A stretch of DNA of 64,000 nt from Butyrivibrio sp. (GTDB lineage: Bacteria; Bacillota; Clostridia; Lachnospirales; Lachnospiraceae): the NCBI GenBank assembly GCA_017446685.1, contig JAFSQI010000058.1, positions 1 through 64,000 on the forward strand, read 5' to 3'. The position numbers and the translations under genes were made by a program. The notes below the pieces were generated by a model. It was not told where the DNA came from, did no database searches, and saw nothing but the letters and a program-made list of their open reading frames with translations. Of the stretch, positions 1-8,027 are shown piece after piece. The first letter of the stretch is position 1. Each line of letters begins with the position of its first letter.

Positions 1-6
1 GTTTGA

Positions 7-78
7 GGCTCCGTGGTCAAGCGGTCAAGACATCGCCCTTTCACGGCGGTAACACGAGTTCGATTCTCGTCGGAGTCA
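7..78 (+). tRNA. tRNA-Glu (TTC)
   Basis: A cloverleaf can be drawn by eye. The acceptor stem pairs GGCTCCG with CGGAGTC (one G-U pair), the anticodon loop is CTTTCAC with anticodon TTC, and the T-arm contains GTTCGAT. No CCA is encoded. It sits 16 bases upstream of tRNA-Cys, so the two are probably cotranscribed. Confidence 0.95.
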
Positions 79-94
79 TTTAGTAATTTAATAT

Positions 95-165
95 GGTGAC
101 ATAGCCAAGTGGTAAGGCGTGGGTCTGCAACACCCTGATCGACGGTTCAAATCCGCCTGTCACCT
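95..165 (+). tRNA. tRNA-Cys (GCA)
   Basis: The acceptor stem pairs GGTGACA with TGTCACC, the discriminator base is T, the anticodon is GCA and the T-loop is GTTCAAAT. CCA is not encoded. A strong hairpin plus T-run follows at once, so this gene ends the tRNA transcript. Confidence 0.95.
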
Positions 166-171
166 CTAATG

Positions 172-202
172 AAACCTATGATGTTTATTCATAGGTTTTT
201 TT
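172..202 (+). terminator. Rho-independent terminator of the tRNA pair
   Basis: A 10-bp perfect stem (172-181 with 189-198) is followed by an uninterrupted T-run to 202. Confidence 0.9.
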
Positions 203-267
203 GTTGCATTTAATTCTTTAAGAAATTAAAATAAAAACATATATGAATAGTTTACTGGAGGCATGGT

Positions 268-1176
268 ATGGCAGAAGAAACAATGAATGATTTCAAAGAT
301 GAAATTGACAGATCTTTTAGAAAAGTCAAAGAAGGGGATATAATTGAAGGAACAGTTATAGATGTGTCTGATACAGAGATAACTTTAGATCTAAAGTATT
401 ACACGCAGGGAATTATCAGAGTTTCTGATTATAGCGATGATCCAAAGTTTTCAGTTCATAGAGATGTAAAAGTTGGAGATGAAGTATCTGCGACAGTAAT
501 TAGTACTGATGATGGTAATGGAAATATATTATTATCTAAAACAGAAGCAAACCAGGTTCTTTCTTGGGATAAAATAAAAGAGCTTTTAGAAAGCGAAGAA
601 TATGTTGATGTAAAGGTTTCAGAAGCAGTTAAAGGCGGCTGTGTAGCCTTTTTGGAAGGAATTAGAGGATTTATACCGGCATCAAAACTTGACCTTAATT
701 ATGTTGAAGAATCTGATATTCCTGGATATGTTAATAAGACATTGAAAGTAAAGGTTATAACTGCAGATAAAGAATCAAATAAGCTTATTTTATCTGCAAG
801 AGAGTATTTAAGAGAACAAGCTGATTTGAAACGCGCAGAGATGATTTCCAATGTTGAAGTAGGACTGGTTACTGAAGGGACTGTTGAAAGTTTACAGAGT
901 TATGGGGCTTTTGTTAATCTTGGAAATGGAATGACAGGACTTGTACATATTTCGCAGATATGTAATCAGAGAATAGCACATCCATCATCAGTCTTAAAAG
1001 TGGGTCAAAAGGTTAAGGTAAAAGTAACTGCGATTAAAGATGGAAAGCTAAGTCTTAGTATGAAAGCTCTTGAGGAAATTGCAGCTACAGAAATAACAGA
1101 GGAAAAAATTGAATTTGAAAGTGATGGTGAAGCAACCACTTCTTTAGCAGATCTTTTGAAAAAAGCAGGATTTTAA
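268..1176 (+). CDS. S1-repeat RNA-binding protein (RpsA-like)
   Basis: This 302-residue protein carries three S1/OB-fold repeats at about residues 20-95, 105-180 and 195-270. The last is the most typical (GTVESLQSYGAFVNLG, then GLVHIS). Firmicutes S1 homologues of this type have three or four repeats and bind mRNA; some help recruit mRNA to the 30S subunit. The length is short of the six-repeat E. coli S1. The ATG is preceded by TGGAGG, which fixes the start. It stands alone after the tRNA terminator and has its own hairpin downstream. A ribosomal role is inferred; a general RNA-binding role is equally compatible. Confidence 0.85.
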   Translation: MAEETMNDFKDEIDRSFRKVKEGDIIEGTVIDVSDTEITLDLKYYTQGIIRVSDYSDDPKFSVHRDVKVGDEVSATVISTDDGNGNILLSKTEANQVLSWDKIKELLESEEYVDVKVSEAVKGGCVAFLEGIRGFIPASKLDLNYVEESDIPGYVNKTLKVKVITADKESNKLILSAREYLREQADLKRAEMISNVEVGLVTEGTVESLQSYGAFVNLGNGMTGLVHISQICNQRIAHPSSVLKVGQKVKVKVTAIKDGKLSLSMKALEEIAATEITEEKIEFESDGEATTSLADLLKKAGF

Positions 1177-1180
1177 ATGA

Positions 1181-1220
1181 AATTGCCCGTATCATTGTTT
1201 ATGCAATGGTACGGGCAATT
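1181..1220 (+). terminator. Long hairpin after the S1-repeat gene
   Basis: Arms 1181-1197 and 1204-1220 form a 17-bp stem with one wobble. The T-tract is weak. A second hairpin at 1297-1332 (11-bp perfect stem) lies just beyond the end of the convergent GH112 gene and may end that transcript. Otherwise the 1177-1369 gap holds nothing I can name. Confidence 0.6.
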
Positions 1221-1369
1221 CTTAAATATAGGAGTACTTGTGTTATTAATCTACATATATTTTAAAAATACATGAGAGTAATCAATAATTTATAGGTTCT
1301 TGTGGGCGTTTTCCTTAAGAAGCCCACAAGAAGTCTTAGCTTTTTGTTTTTTCTCAGAAAAACAGAAAC

Positions 1370-3532
1370 TTATAATTCTTTGATTATAGTATCAAATGGT
1401 GCAATATTTTCAAAATGAATGTCACCAAATTCAGTTTTAACTGTTGTGCTTTGAATGCTGTCTGAATTGTTGATTACAATAAGCTTTTTATCATTAGGAA
1501 AATAAGCACATTCTGTATTTGCGTTATCAGTAATATAAGTAGTATCAAAAGAAAGATTGGAGCCAAAGAGAATAATATTAAGCAATAATCTATTATTGAT
1601 AGGAGTTGTTTCAAAAGTGGATAAATATATTCCTTTACCTTTTCCAAAGTTGTTTACAGTTAAAACCGGACTACTATCTTTCTCTAAGATAACTTCAGCT
1701 TTTCCATTTGTAAGATGAACAGAGCATCTCTTAGGCACATAAGCACCATCTGGTATAAGGCCGTCAATTGCTTTGATATCATAGCTCCATTTTCCATGGC
1801 ATACTTTATCGATAGTATCTTTATCAACACCAAGTATAGAAGCAAGTCTAAAGTTCTGGTCATAGCCGTTTACAGCGGAAGGCTCGTTTATTCCGATGAA
1901 AGTACCGCCTTCAAATACCCATTTGGTTAGTATTTCTTCAAGAGAATCATCTTTCCAGTTATCACCGCCGCTCCATGCACTTCCTGCAGCTCCGGCATTA
2001 ATGATAATTTTATACTGTGAAAGATCAGTGCTCTTAACATCTTCAAAGCTAATATAATCTACATCTACCGGAAGTCCTGAAAGTGCTTCGTTTACATGGA
2101 TAAGATCATTCATATAGGTTTCGTGGAAATGTCCGCTTAAGGTCCAGCTTCTTAAACTTCCCCAACTATGAAGAACAGCAACCTTTACACCGATTGTTTT
2201 CGGACCACCGTTTGTATGCAGGTCACGAATTGTTCTGAATTCATCTGAAATCTTAGCAATATAATCAACAAAATCAGGATAATTTTCCACAAGATGCAAA
2301 TATCCACCAAGACCAATTCTGTCAATTTTAGCTCGTAATAATGCGCGTCGTGTATGATTCCAATATTCTTTTGCATCACGAGTAGGATCACCGCCAGGAG
2401 CAAAAGTAGGAAGACCACCCAGACCAACAGGGAAAAGATAAGGATGAAGTCTTATTTCTTTTGTCTCTATATTAGCACCGGCGCAAAGTCTTACCTCATA
2501 TCCGGAAAATACGCATTTAATAAGTCCGTCAAAGTTAAAATCCTTAAAACGCTTACTGTAAGGCTCTACACCAACCCAGCTGTCGTCATAGAATACATAG
2601 GCTTTTTTACCATAATTATGAACTATATCGACGAGCTTTCGACCAAAAGAAACAACAAAAGAATTTACAAAATCCATGTAATCGCGTTGTGTTTTTACAG
2701 GAGGCATGTGTGTAACATGAAGAGAGCCTTTATTGATAAAATCTTCTGCTGTGAGTTTATAACCAAATTTTTCAGCGAATGCATCTAGCATCCTTGGGCT
2801 TACAGTAAAGTCATAGGAACCCCAATCAGTAAAAAGATTTCTGTTTTTTTCGTTACTTCCCCAAATCCAAACGAAATTGTAAAACATTGAAGTAAAACGA
2901 ACAACAGTTGTTGCAGGATGAGTTTCACACCAGTTTGTGAGCCAGTTTATCATATATTCCTGAGTTTCAGGATAAACTGGATCAATTTGCATCAGATGCT
3001 CTTTATCCCAATTATTGGTAGTGTGATTATACATGGAAATTTCTTCCCATATTCTATATGCCAAAAAACTTACGGTATATCTGTGGAATGGAATAGCATT
3101 ATTTACAATAACATTGCCGGCTTCTTTTTCATAAGTCCAGAAATTACTGCTGATTTCGCGACCTGTAGTGCGGTCAAATACCTGCCAGTATTTCATTGAG
3201 TCGGAACTGTCATTAACTCTAAACTGCTGATCAAAAAAATCATCAAGAAGATGGAAAGTTAAAAAAGTATCTTCAGCAATTTTTGGCTGTGTCATAAGAA
3301 AAGTCTGCTGTAATTTGTCTGTATTTTTTTTTGCCCATTCATTATGATCACGAATAATACATATTGTTGAATAAATTCCATACCCGGAATTAAGAATTTC
3401 ATCAGAAAGAACAGTACCGTCGCTGTCTCTTATGACATCGGCGCCCCATTTTTCTGCAAGTTCTAAAGTCAATTTTTCATAACCGGATTCTCCCGGAAGG
3501 GTAAAACCACCTTTTGTATGCTGCGTACCCAT
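1370..3532 (-). CDS. GH112 phosphorylase, probably D-galactosyl-beta-1,4-L-rhamnose phosphorylase
   Basis: The 720-residue protein matches glycoside hydrolase family 112 over its full usual length, with the N-terminal motif TKGGFTLPGE and the acid-catalyst region YDDSWVGVEPY (Asp at about 316-317). GH112 enzymes cleave beta-galactosides by phosphorolysis to give galactose-1-phosphate. Known members act on lacto-N-biose/galacto-N-biose or on galactosyl-rhamnose. No signal peptide is seen, so it is cytoplasmic. I chose the ATG at 3532 because GGGGGTG precedes it; an in-frame GTG lies four codons upstream. The neighbour on the same strand is a GH105 unsaturated rhamnogalacturonyl hydrolase, which favours the galactosyl-rhamnose specificity. 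That specificity is inferred from context. Confidence 0.88.
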   Translation of the reverse strand: MGTQHTKGGFTLPGESGYEKLTLELAEKWGADVIRDSDGTVLSDEILNSGYGIYSTICIIRDHNEWAKKNTDKLQQTFLMTQPKIAEDTFLTFHLLDDFFDQQFRVNDSSDSMKYWQVFDRTTGREISSNFWTYEKEAGNVIVNNAIPFHRYTVSFLAYRIWEEISMYNHTTNNWDKEHLMQIDPVYPETQEYMINWLTNWCETHPATTVVRFTSMFYNFVWIWGSNEKNRNLFTDWGSYDFTVSPRMLDAFAEKFGYKLTAEDFINKGSLHVTHMPPVKTQRDYMDFVNSFVVSFGRKLVDIVHNYGKKAYVFYDDSWVGVEPYSKRFKDFNFDGLIKCVFSGYEVRLCAGANIETKEIRLHPYLFPVGLGGLPTFAPGGDPTRDAKEYWNHTRRALLRAKIDRIGLGGYLHLVENYPDFVDYIAKISDEFRTIRDLHTNGGPKTIGVKVAVLHSWGSLRSWTLSGHFHETYMNDLIHVNEALSGLPVDVDYISFEDVKSTDLSQYKIIINAGAAGSAWSGGDNWKDDSLEEILTKWVFEGGTFIGINEPSAVNGYDQNFRLASILGVDKDTIDKVCHGKWSYDIKAIDGLIPDGAYVPKRCSVHLTNGKAEVILEKDSSPVLTVNNFGKGKGIYLSTFETTPINNRLLLNIILFGSNLSFDTTYITDNANTECAYFPNDKKLIVINNSDSIQSTTVKTEFGDIHFENIAPFDTIIKEL

Positions 3533-3645
3533 ATACACCCCCACTGCACTTTTAGTAAAAAATATTAGTTAGAAGATTTCAATTTTAGAGAAACTTAAAA
3601 TTTTAAGTAAATTACAAAAATATAATTGAAGCATGAAAGTTTTTA

Positions 3646-4695
3646 TCAGAGAGCTCCGTCGCTTCTTATCTTGTCATAGTTGATAATGCCTGAAAGGTAA
3701 GCAAGCGCAAGGCCCTGTCCCCAGCCCTGAATCCATGCTCTGGATATACCGCGATATCCTTCTCTGTCCTTCATTACAGCTGTACCTCCGGATACATTAA
3801 GAACTCTTCCATCAGCGGAAATATTGTCTAATATACCTTTAGTAGCCTTGTTGATGTATTTGATATGCAGAGGATTGCCCTTATTAACCATAGCAGCAGC
3901 GATACCACATGAAGCAGATACTTCCTCATAAGATTCTTCATCATCAAGAATTGTTCTAAAAAGACCATTCTCGGTCTGAAGAAGTTTGATAGAAGCGAGC
4001 TGCTCATTGAGTGAACCAACAATATCAAGGAACTTAGGATAAAGATAACATTGAGGTAAGATACGGCCTACTTCTGACATTGTATATGCTGCCCATGCAT
4101 TTGCTCGTCCCCAATAAAAACCTGACATATGATCGCCGGTTATATTGTTATAACCATGATAGAAAAGACCTGTTGCAGGATCCTGTAGGTATTTGATGTG
4201 CCAGTAGTATTGGTTAAGCGCATCATCGATGAGCTTTTCATCTTTTAACAAAACTCCGGCTCTTAAGAGGAAAAATGCAGCCATGAAAAGAGTATCGGCC
4301 CAGCACTGCTCAGGAAAATCATTGTTAACGGAAACTGTGTGCTGAAGTACATTATCGCCGAATCTAAGTGCTTTATTTTCAAGGTAATCAATTTTACTTT
4401 TTGCAATATCAAGATATTTTTCATCATTGGTATATTCATAAAGAGTAAGCATTGCATGTCCCATAGCACATGTATTTACTGTCCATGAAGGAAGACCAAG
4501 TTCAATGTATTCATCAACTCTTTCTTTTAACATTTCGATATATTCTTTTTTACCGGTAGCAAGGTATGCTTCACAAACACCATAATATGCTACTCCACCG
4601 GGCCAGTCCCAGGTAAGATCCATGCGCATTGTACGCTTTACAATATTGTCTATAGCCTGTTCTACTTCTTTTTTGTCATAAATCAGATTAGCCAT
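3646..4695 (-). CDS. GH105 unsaturated rhamnogalacturonyl hydrolase (YteR-like)
   Basis: This 349-residue protein has the alpha/alpha-barrel signature of GH105: WADTLFMA, YHGYN followed by GFYWGRANAW, SASCGIAAAM, and GWGQGLALA at the C-terminus. These enzymes remove the unsaturated galacturonic acid that rhamnogalacturonan lyases leave at the non-reducing end. There is no signal peptide, so it acts on imported oligosaccharides. It is the first gene of a minus-strand pair with the GH112 gene (113-bp gap) and is divergent from the AraC regulator. The order suggests that unsaturated oligosaccharides are trimmed by this enzyme and galactosyl-rhamnose is then phosphorolysed. The family is clear; the exact substrate is inferred. 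Confidence 0.9.
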   Translation of the reverse strand: MANLIYDKKEVEQAIDNIVKRTMRMDLTWDWPGGVAYYGVCEAYLATGKKEYIEMLKERVDEYIELGLPSWTVNTCAMGHAMLTLYEYTNDEKYLDIAKSKIDYLENKALRFGDNVLQHTVSVNNDFPEQCWADTLFMAAFFLLRAGVLLKDEKLIDDALNQYYWHIKYLQDPATGLFYHGYNNITGDHMSGFYWGRANAWAAYTMSEVGRILPQCYLYPKFLDIVGSLNEQLASIKLLQTENGLFRTILDDEESYEEVSASCGIAAAMVNKGNPLHIKYINKATKGILDNISADGRVLNVSGGTAVMKDREGYRGISRAWIQGWGQGLALAYLSGIINYDKIRSDGAL

Positions 4696-4806
4696 GCTGT
4701 ATACACTCCTCTAATAATTCCAATTGTGTCATTTTGAGCAAATTATATTAGTGGATGGTTGAAAAGTCTATTCAAGTAAAATAAAAAACTGTGCATTTTC
4801 AACTAT

Positions 4807-4835
4807 TTGACTATTTAAAAATGATTAGGTAAAAT
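4807..4835 (+). promoter_or_regulatory. Sigma-A promoter of the AraC regulator gene
   Basis: TTGACT, a 17-base spacer and TAAAAT lie 35 bases before the ATG. The region 4696-4870 is the divergent control region for GH105 and the regulator; on the minus strand it also carries a TATAAT (about 4743-4748) without a convincing -35. Confidence 0.75.
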
Positions 4836-4870
4836 AAACGCATTCACGTAAAAATTAAGGAAGAAAAAAT

Positions 4871-5830
4871 ATGGCTAAACCAAAGAAGACAGTTATTGAA
4901 TATAGAAATTATGAATTACCGCTTCATTTTCCAATTCTTTTACTAACAGGAGACAGATGGCATATTTCCGATGTTAAATCAGGGAAACTGCATTTTCACA
5001 ACTGCCTTGAAATTGGTATATGCCATACGGACAGCGGATTTATTGAGTTTGGCAATACGCCATGCCCGTTTAAAGCCGGTGATATGACTTTTATTTCCAG
5101 AAATGTACCTCATACTACATATAGTTCCAAGGGAGAGGCAAGTCTTTGGTCATATATATATATTCAGCCTGATGAATTTCTTAAGGGAATGTATGATGAT
5201 TCTTCACCATATGCTGAGATATTTATAGATATGATGCAGAATTTTCAGCTGATTCTTGGAAGGGAAGAGTATCCGGATATTTATTTTCTGATTAATTCTA
5301 TAATTAATGAACTTGAGCATAAGGGATTAAATTATCAGCTATCTGTAAAAGGCCTTGTTCTTGCACTTTTCATGAAAATGATGAGAGTTTATTCATCTTT
5401 AAAAGGGAAAAAGCTCGATAATAAGGATATACATGAAAATGCGATAGTTATCACACCTGCGCTTGATTATATAAAGGAAAATTATATGATGAATTTTCCT
5501 ATGGAAGATCTGGCATATATGTGCCATCTTAGTCAGACACACTTTAGAAGAGTGTTCCATGAAATAATGAATACAAGTCCGCTAAACTACCTGAATACTA
5601 CAAGAATACTGCAATCCTGCATTCTTCTCAGAACAACGGAAGAGTCAATTCTTTCTATATCAGAGCAGGTGGGATTCAGGTCTGTGTCAAGCTATAACAG
5701 GCATTTCTCGGAAATAATGGGAACGCAGCCAAGCGAATGGAGACACCGCATGGCAAAAGTTGACAATGCTTCTATACTAGAGTATTCCGGCTGGCTTCAA
5801 GCTGAAAATCTAAAAGAAACCAAGAAGTGA
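4871..5830 (+). CDS. AraC-family regulator of the pectin-oligosaccharide locus
   Basis: The protein has 319 residues. The N-terminal half resembles a cupin sensor (HFHNCLEIGIC, then FKAGDMTFISRNVPHT). The C-terminal 100 residues form the double helix-turn-helix of AraC/XylS proteins (MEDLAYMCHLSQTHFRRVF, then a second helix pair ending in QPSEWR). It lies between the GH105/GH112 genes and the ABC importer, so it probably activates one or both units in response to an imported sugar. It has its own promoter upstream and a terminator downstream. The ligand cannot be read from the sequence. Confidence 0.9.
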   Translation: MAKPKKTVIEYRNYELPLHFPILLLTGDRWHISDVKSGKLHFHNCLEIGICHTDSGFIEFGNTPCPFKAGDMTFISRNVPHTTYSSKGEASLWSYIYIQPDEFLKGMYDDSSPYAEIFIDMMQNFQLILGREEYPDIYFLINSIINELEHKGLNYQLSVKGLVLALFMKMMRVYSSLKGKKLDNKDIHENAIVITPALDYIKENYMMNFPMEDLAYMCHLSQTHFRRVFHEIMNTSPLNYLNTTRILQSCILLRTTEESILSISEQVGFRSVSSYNRHFSEIMGTQPSEWRHRMAKVDNASILEYSGWLQAENLKETKK

Positions 5831-5844
5831 ATAGTATTAAAAAG

Positions 5845-5873
5845 AGACATCACAAAAGTGATGTCTTTTTTTG
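5845..5873 (+). terminator. Terminator after the AraC gene
   Basis: A 9-bp perfect stem, AGACATCAC with GTGATGTCT, has an AAAA loop and a T-run. The following 5874-6065 is the leader of the importer operon; I see a TTGACT at 5992 but no well-spaced -10. Confidence 0.9.
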
Positions 5874-6065
5874 ACAAAATTACGAAAATGTTTAAGAGAA
5901 AAAGTGCACAAAAATATCGCGATGTATTTGGATATAAACAACATATCGTACTAAAACTTTTTACTTAAATGGTTGTTTATGCAAAGTTTTTTTGACTAAG
6001 TGATTAGATATGCATGACAAATTATTCTAGGATTTAGATATACAAGGGGAAGGGGCAATAAAGGT

Positions 6066-7013
6066 ATGAAAAACAAAAATTCTAAAGGGGGAGTAATGGT
6101 TACTACATCGTGGAAAAATGCTCTTAAACGCGATTGGCAACTATATATTCTTCTCTTAATCCCACTGGTTTTAGTAGTAGTATTCAGCTATGGCGCTTAT
6201 CCGGGATTGCGAATGGCATTCATGGATTATAAGCCGGCAAAGGGTTATGCAGGAAGTGCATGGGTTGGACTTGAAACTTTTAAAAAGGTATTCAAGGATG
6301 CAGACTTCACAAGAGCACTGAGAAATTCAATCGTATTCAATATTCTTGATCTGCTGGTTGGTTTCCCGATGCCTATCATTCTTGCATTGATATTGAATGA
6401 ATTGAGATATCCAAAGTTCAAAAAGGTATCACAGACAATTCTTTATCTTCCACACTTCTTGTCATGGGCTATTATCGGAAGCGTTGCTCTTACAATGTTC
6501 AAGCCTTCAAGCGGACTTGTAAACATAGCACTTATGAATGCGGGAGTAATTGATCAAGGAATTCCGTTCCTGAATGAAAAATGGCACTGGGCAGTTACAT
6601 ATCTGCTTATCGGTGTATGGCAGGGAATGGGATGGGGAACAATCCTTTATCTTGCAGCTATTACAGGTATCAGTGGTGAGCAGTACGAAGCAGCTATGAT
6701 CGACGGTGCAAACCGTTGGCAGAGAATGATCCACATCACACTTCCGGGTATCAGAAGTACAATTGTAACACTTCTTATTATGAACCTTGGACGTGTAATG
6801 GGAAGTAACCTCGAGAGACTTACATCTCTTGGTAATACCCAGGTAAAAGAATTCCAGTATCAGCTTGCAGTGTACATCTATCAGAAAGGTATCAGTAACA
6901 ATAAGTTCAGTATGGCAACAGCAGTTGGTCTGTTCCAGTCTGTAATTGGAGTATTCCTGGTACTTATGTCAGATAGAATTGCTAAAAAGCTCGGCGAAGA
7001 CGGCTTGCTGTAG
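6066..7013 (+). CDS. ABC oligosaccharide permease, LplB/YteP type
   Basis: The 315-residue membrane protein has six hydrophobic segments and the EAA-loop consensus of binding-protein-dependent permeases near residue 200 (EAAMIDGANRWQRMIHITLPG). The first 20 residues are basic and polar, as in LplB/YteP proteins. It pairs with the next permease 12 bases downstream to form the membrane channel. A second possible start (GTAATGG at 6096) has an equally good Shine-Dalgarno site. The cluster has no ATPase gene, which is normal for this subfamily because a shared MsmX-type ATPase energises several importers. Confidence 0.92.
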   Translation: MKNKNSKGGVMVTTSWKNALKRDWQLYILLLIPLVLVVVFSYGAYPGLRMAFMDYKPAKGYAGSAWVGLETFKKVFKDADFTRALRNSIVFNILDLLVGFPMPIILALILNELRYPKFKKVSQTILYLPHFLSWAIIGSVALTMFKPSSGLVNIALMNAGVIDQGIPFLNEKWHWAVTYLLIGVWQGMGWGTILYLAAITGISGEQYEAAMIDGANRWQRMIHITLPGIRSTIVTLLIMNLGRVMGSNLERLTSLGNTQVKEFQYQLAVYIYQKGISNNKFSMATAVGLFQSVIGVFLVLMSDRIAKKLGEDGLL

Positions 7014-7024
7014 GAGGAATTAAA

Positions 7025-7954
7025 ATGGGAAAGAGTAAAGCAGTAAACGGTGAGGAGAGCTTTTCAGCGGGAGGAGCTCATGCCGTAGTTAAGTTTAAAT
7101 TAAGCGATGCACTTATGATGCTCGTTATTGTCCTGCTATGTGCCACATGTGTGCTTCCATTTGTGCACGTTGCGGCTAAATCAATATCAGGTAACACTGC
7201 TGTTATGTCTCAGTCAGTATATTTTTGGCCAAAAGATATAACATTTGATGCATTTACAAGAGTATTTGCTGATGAATCTATGATGCAGGCTATGGGATTC
7301 TCAGTTTGGATCACATTATTATTTACACTTTTGGGAATGATTGTATGTACTTGTGCAGCATATCCTCTTTCAAAAAAGAGACTTAAAGGCCGCCCTGTTC
7401 TCACATTCCTTCTGATGGTTCCGATGTATTTCTCAGCAGGTATTATTCCTCAGTACATCCTTTATCATCAGCTTCATATTTTGGATACATTTTGGGTTTT
7501 GATTCTTCCACTTATCTATTCTCCATATAACATGCTTATTATGAAGAATTTCTTCCAGAGTACTATTCCGGACAGTTTGGAAGAGTCAGCATTCCTTGAC
7601 GGAGCAACAAACTTCCAGATTCTTTGGAAAATTGTATTACCTTTGTCAAAACCGATTCTTGCTACACTTTCATTGTTCTATGCAGTAGGACGTTGGAATG
7701 CATATGCAGATAATATGTACTATACAAGATCTTCAGATCTTAAGATGATTCAGTATAAGCTTTATCAGCTTGTAGCATCTGCTACTGAAGCGCAAAATGC
7801 TTCTCTTGCAGATACAGGTGGTGTTTCACAGTCAACACCGGAAGTATTGCAGGCAGCATGTATCATGTTTGTAACTATTCCAATCATAATTATTTATCCT
7901 TTCCTTCAGAAGTATTTTGTACAGGGAACTATGATTGGTGCTGTTAAGGGATAA
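7025..7954 (+). CDS. ABC oligosaccharide permease, LplC/YtcP type
   Basis: The 309-residue second permease has six membrane segments and an EAA motif (EESAFLDGATNFQILWKIVLP) near residue 180. It follows the first permease by 12 bases with GGAGG before the ATG. Together with the LplB-like partner and the downstream receptor it makes a CUT1-type importer without its own ATPase. In B. subtilis the corresponding set YteP-YtcP-YtcQ imports unsaturated rhamnogalacturonan disaccharides beside YteR (GH105). The same role is inferred here from the GH105 and GH112 genes upstream. Confidence 0.92.
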   Translation: MGKSKAVNGEESFSAGGAHAVVKFKLSDALMMLVIVLLCATCVLPFVHVAAKSISGNTAVMSQSVYFWPKDITFDAFTRVFADESMMQAMGFSVWITLLFTLLGMIVCTCAAYPLSKKRLKGRPVLTFLLMVPMYFSAGIIPQYILYHQLHILDTFWVLILPLIYSPYNMLIMKNFFQSTIPDSLEESAFLDGATNFQILWKIVLPLSKPILATLSLFYAVGRWNAYADNMYYTRSSDLKMIQYKLYQLVASATEAQNASLADTGGVSQSTPEVLQAACIMFVTIPIIIIYPFLQKYFVQGTMIGAVKG

Positions 7955-8027
7955 ACGAAATTGTGTTATAATGGGTAACGTGCCGCTTTATCGCGGTAAA
8001 TTATAAAGAACTTATAAGGAGGAAACT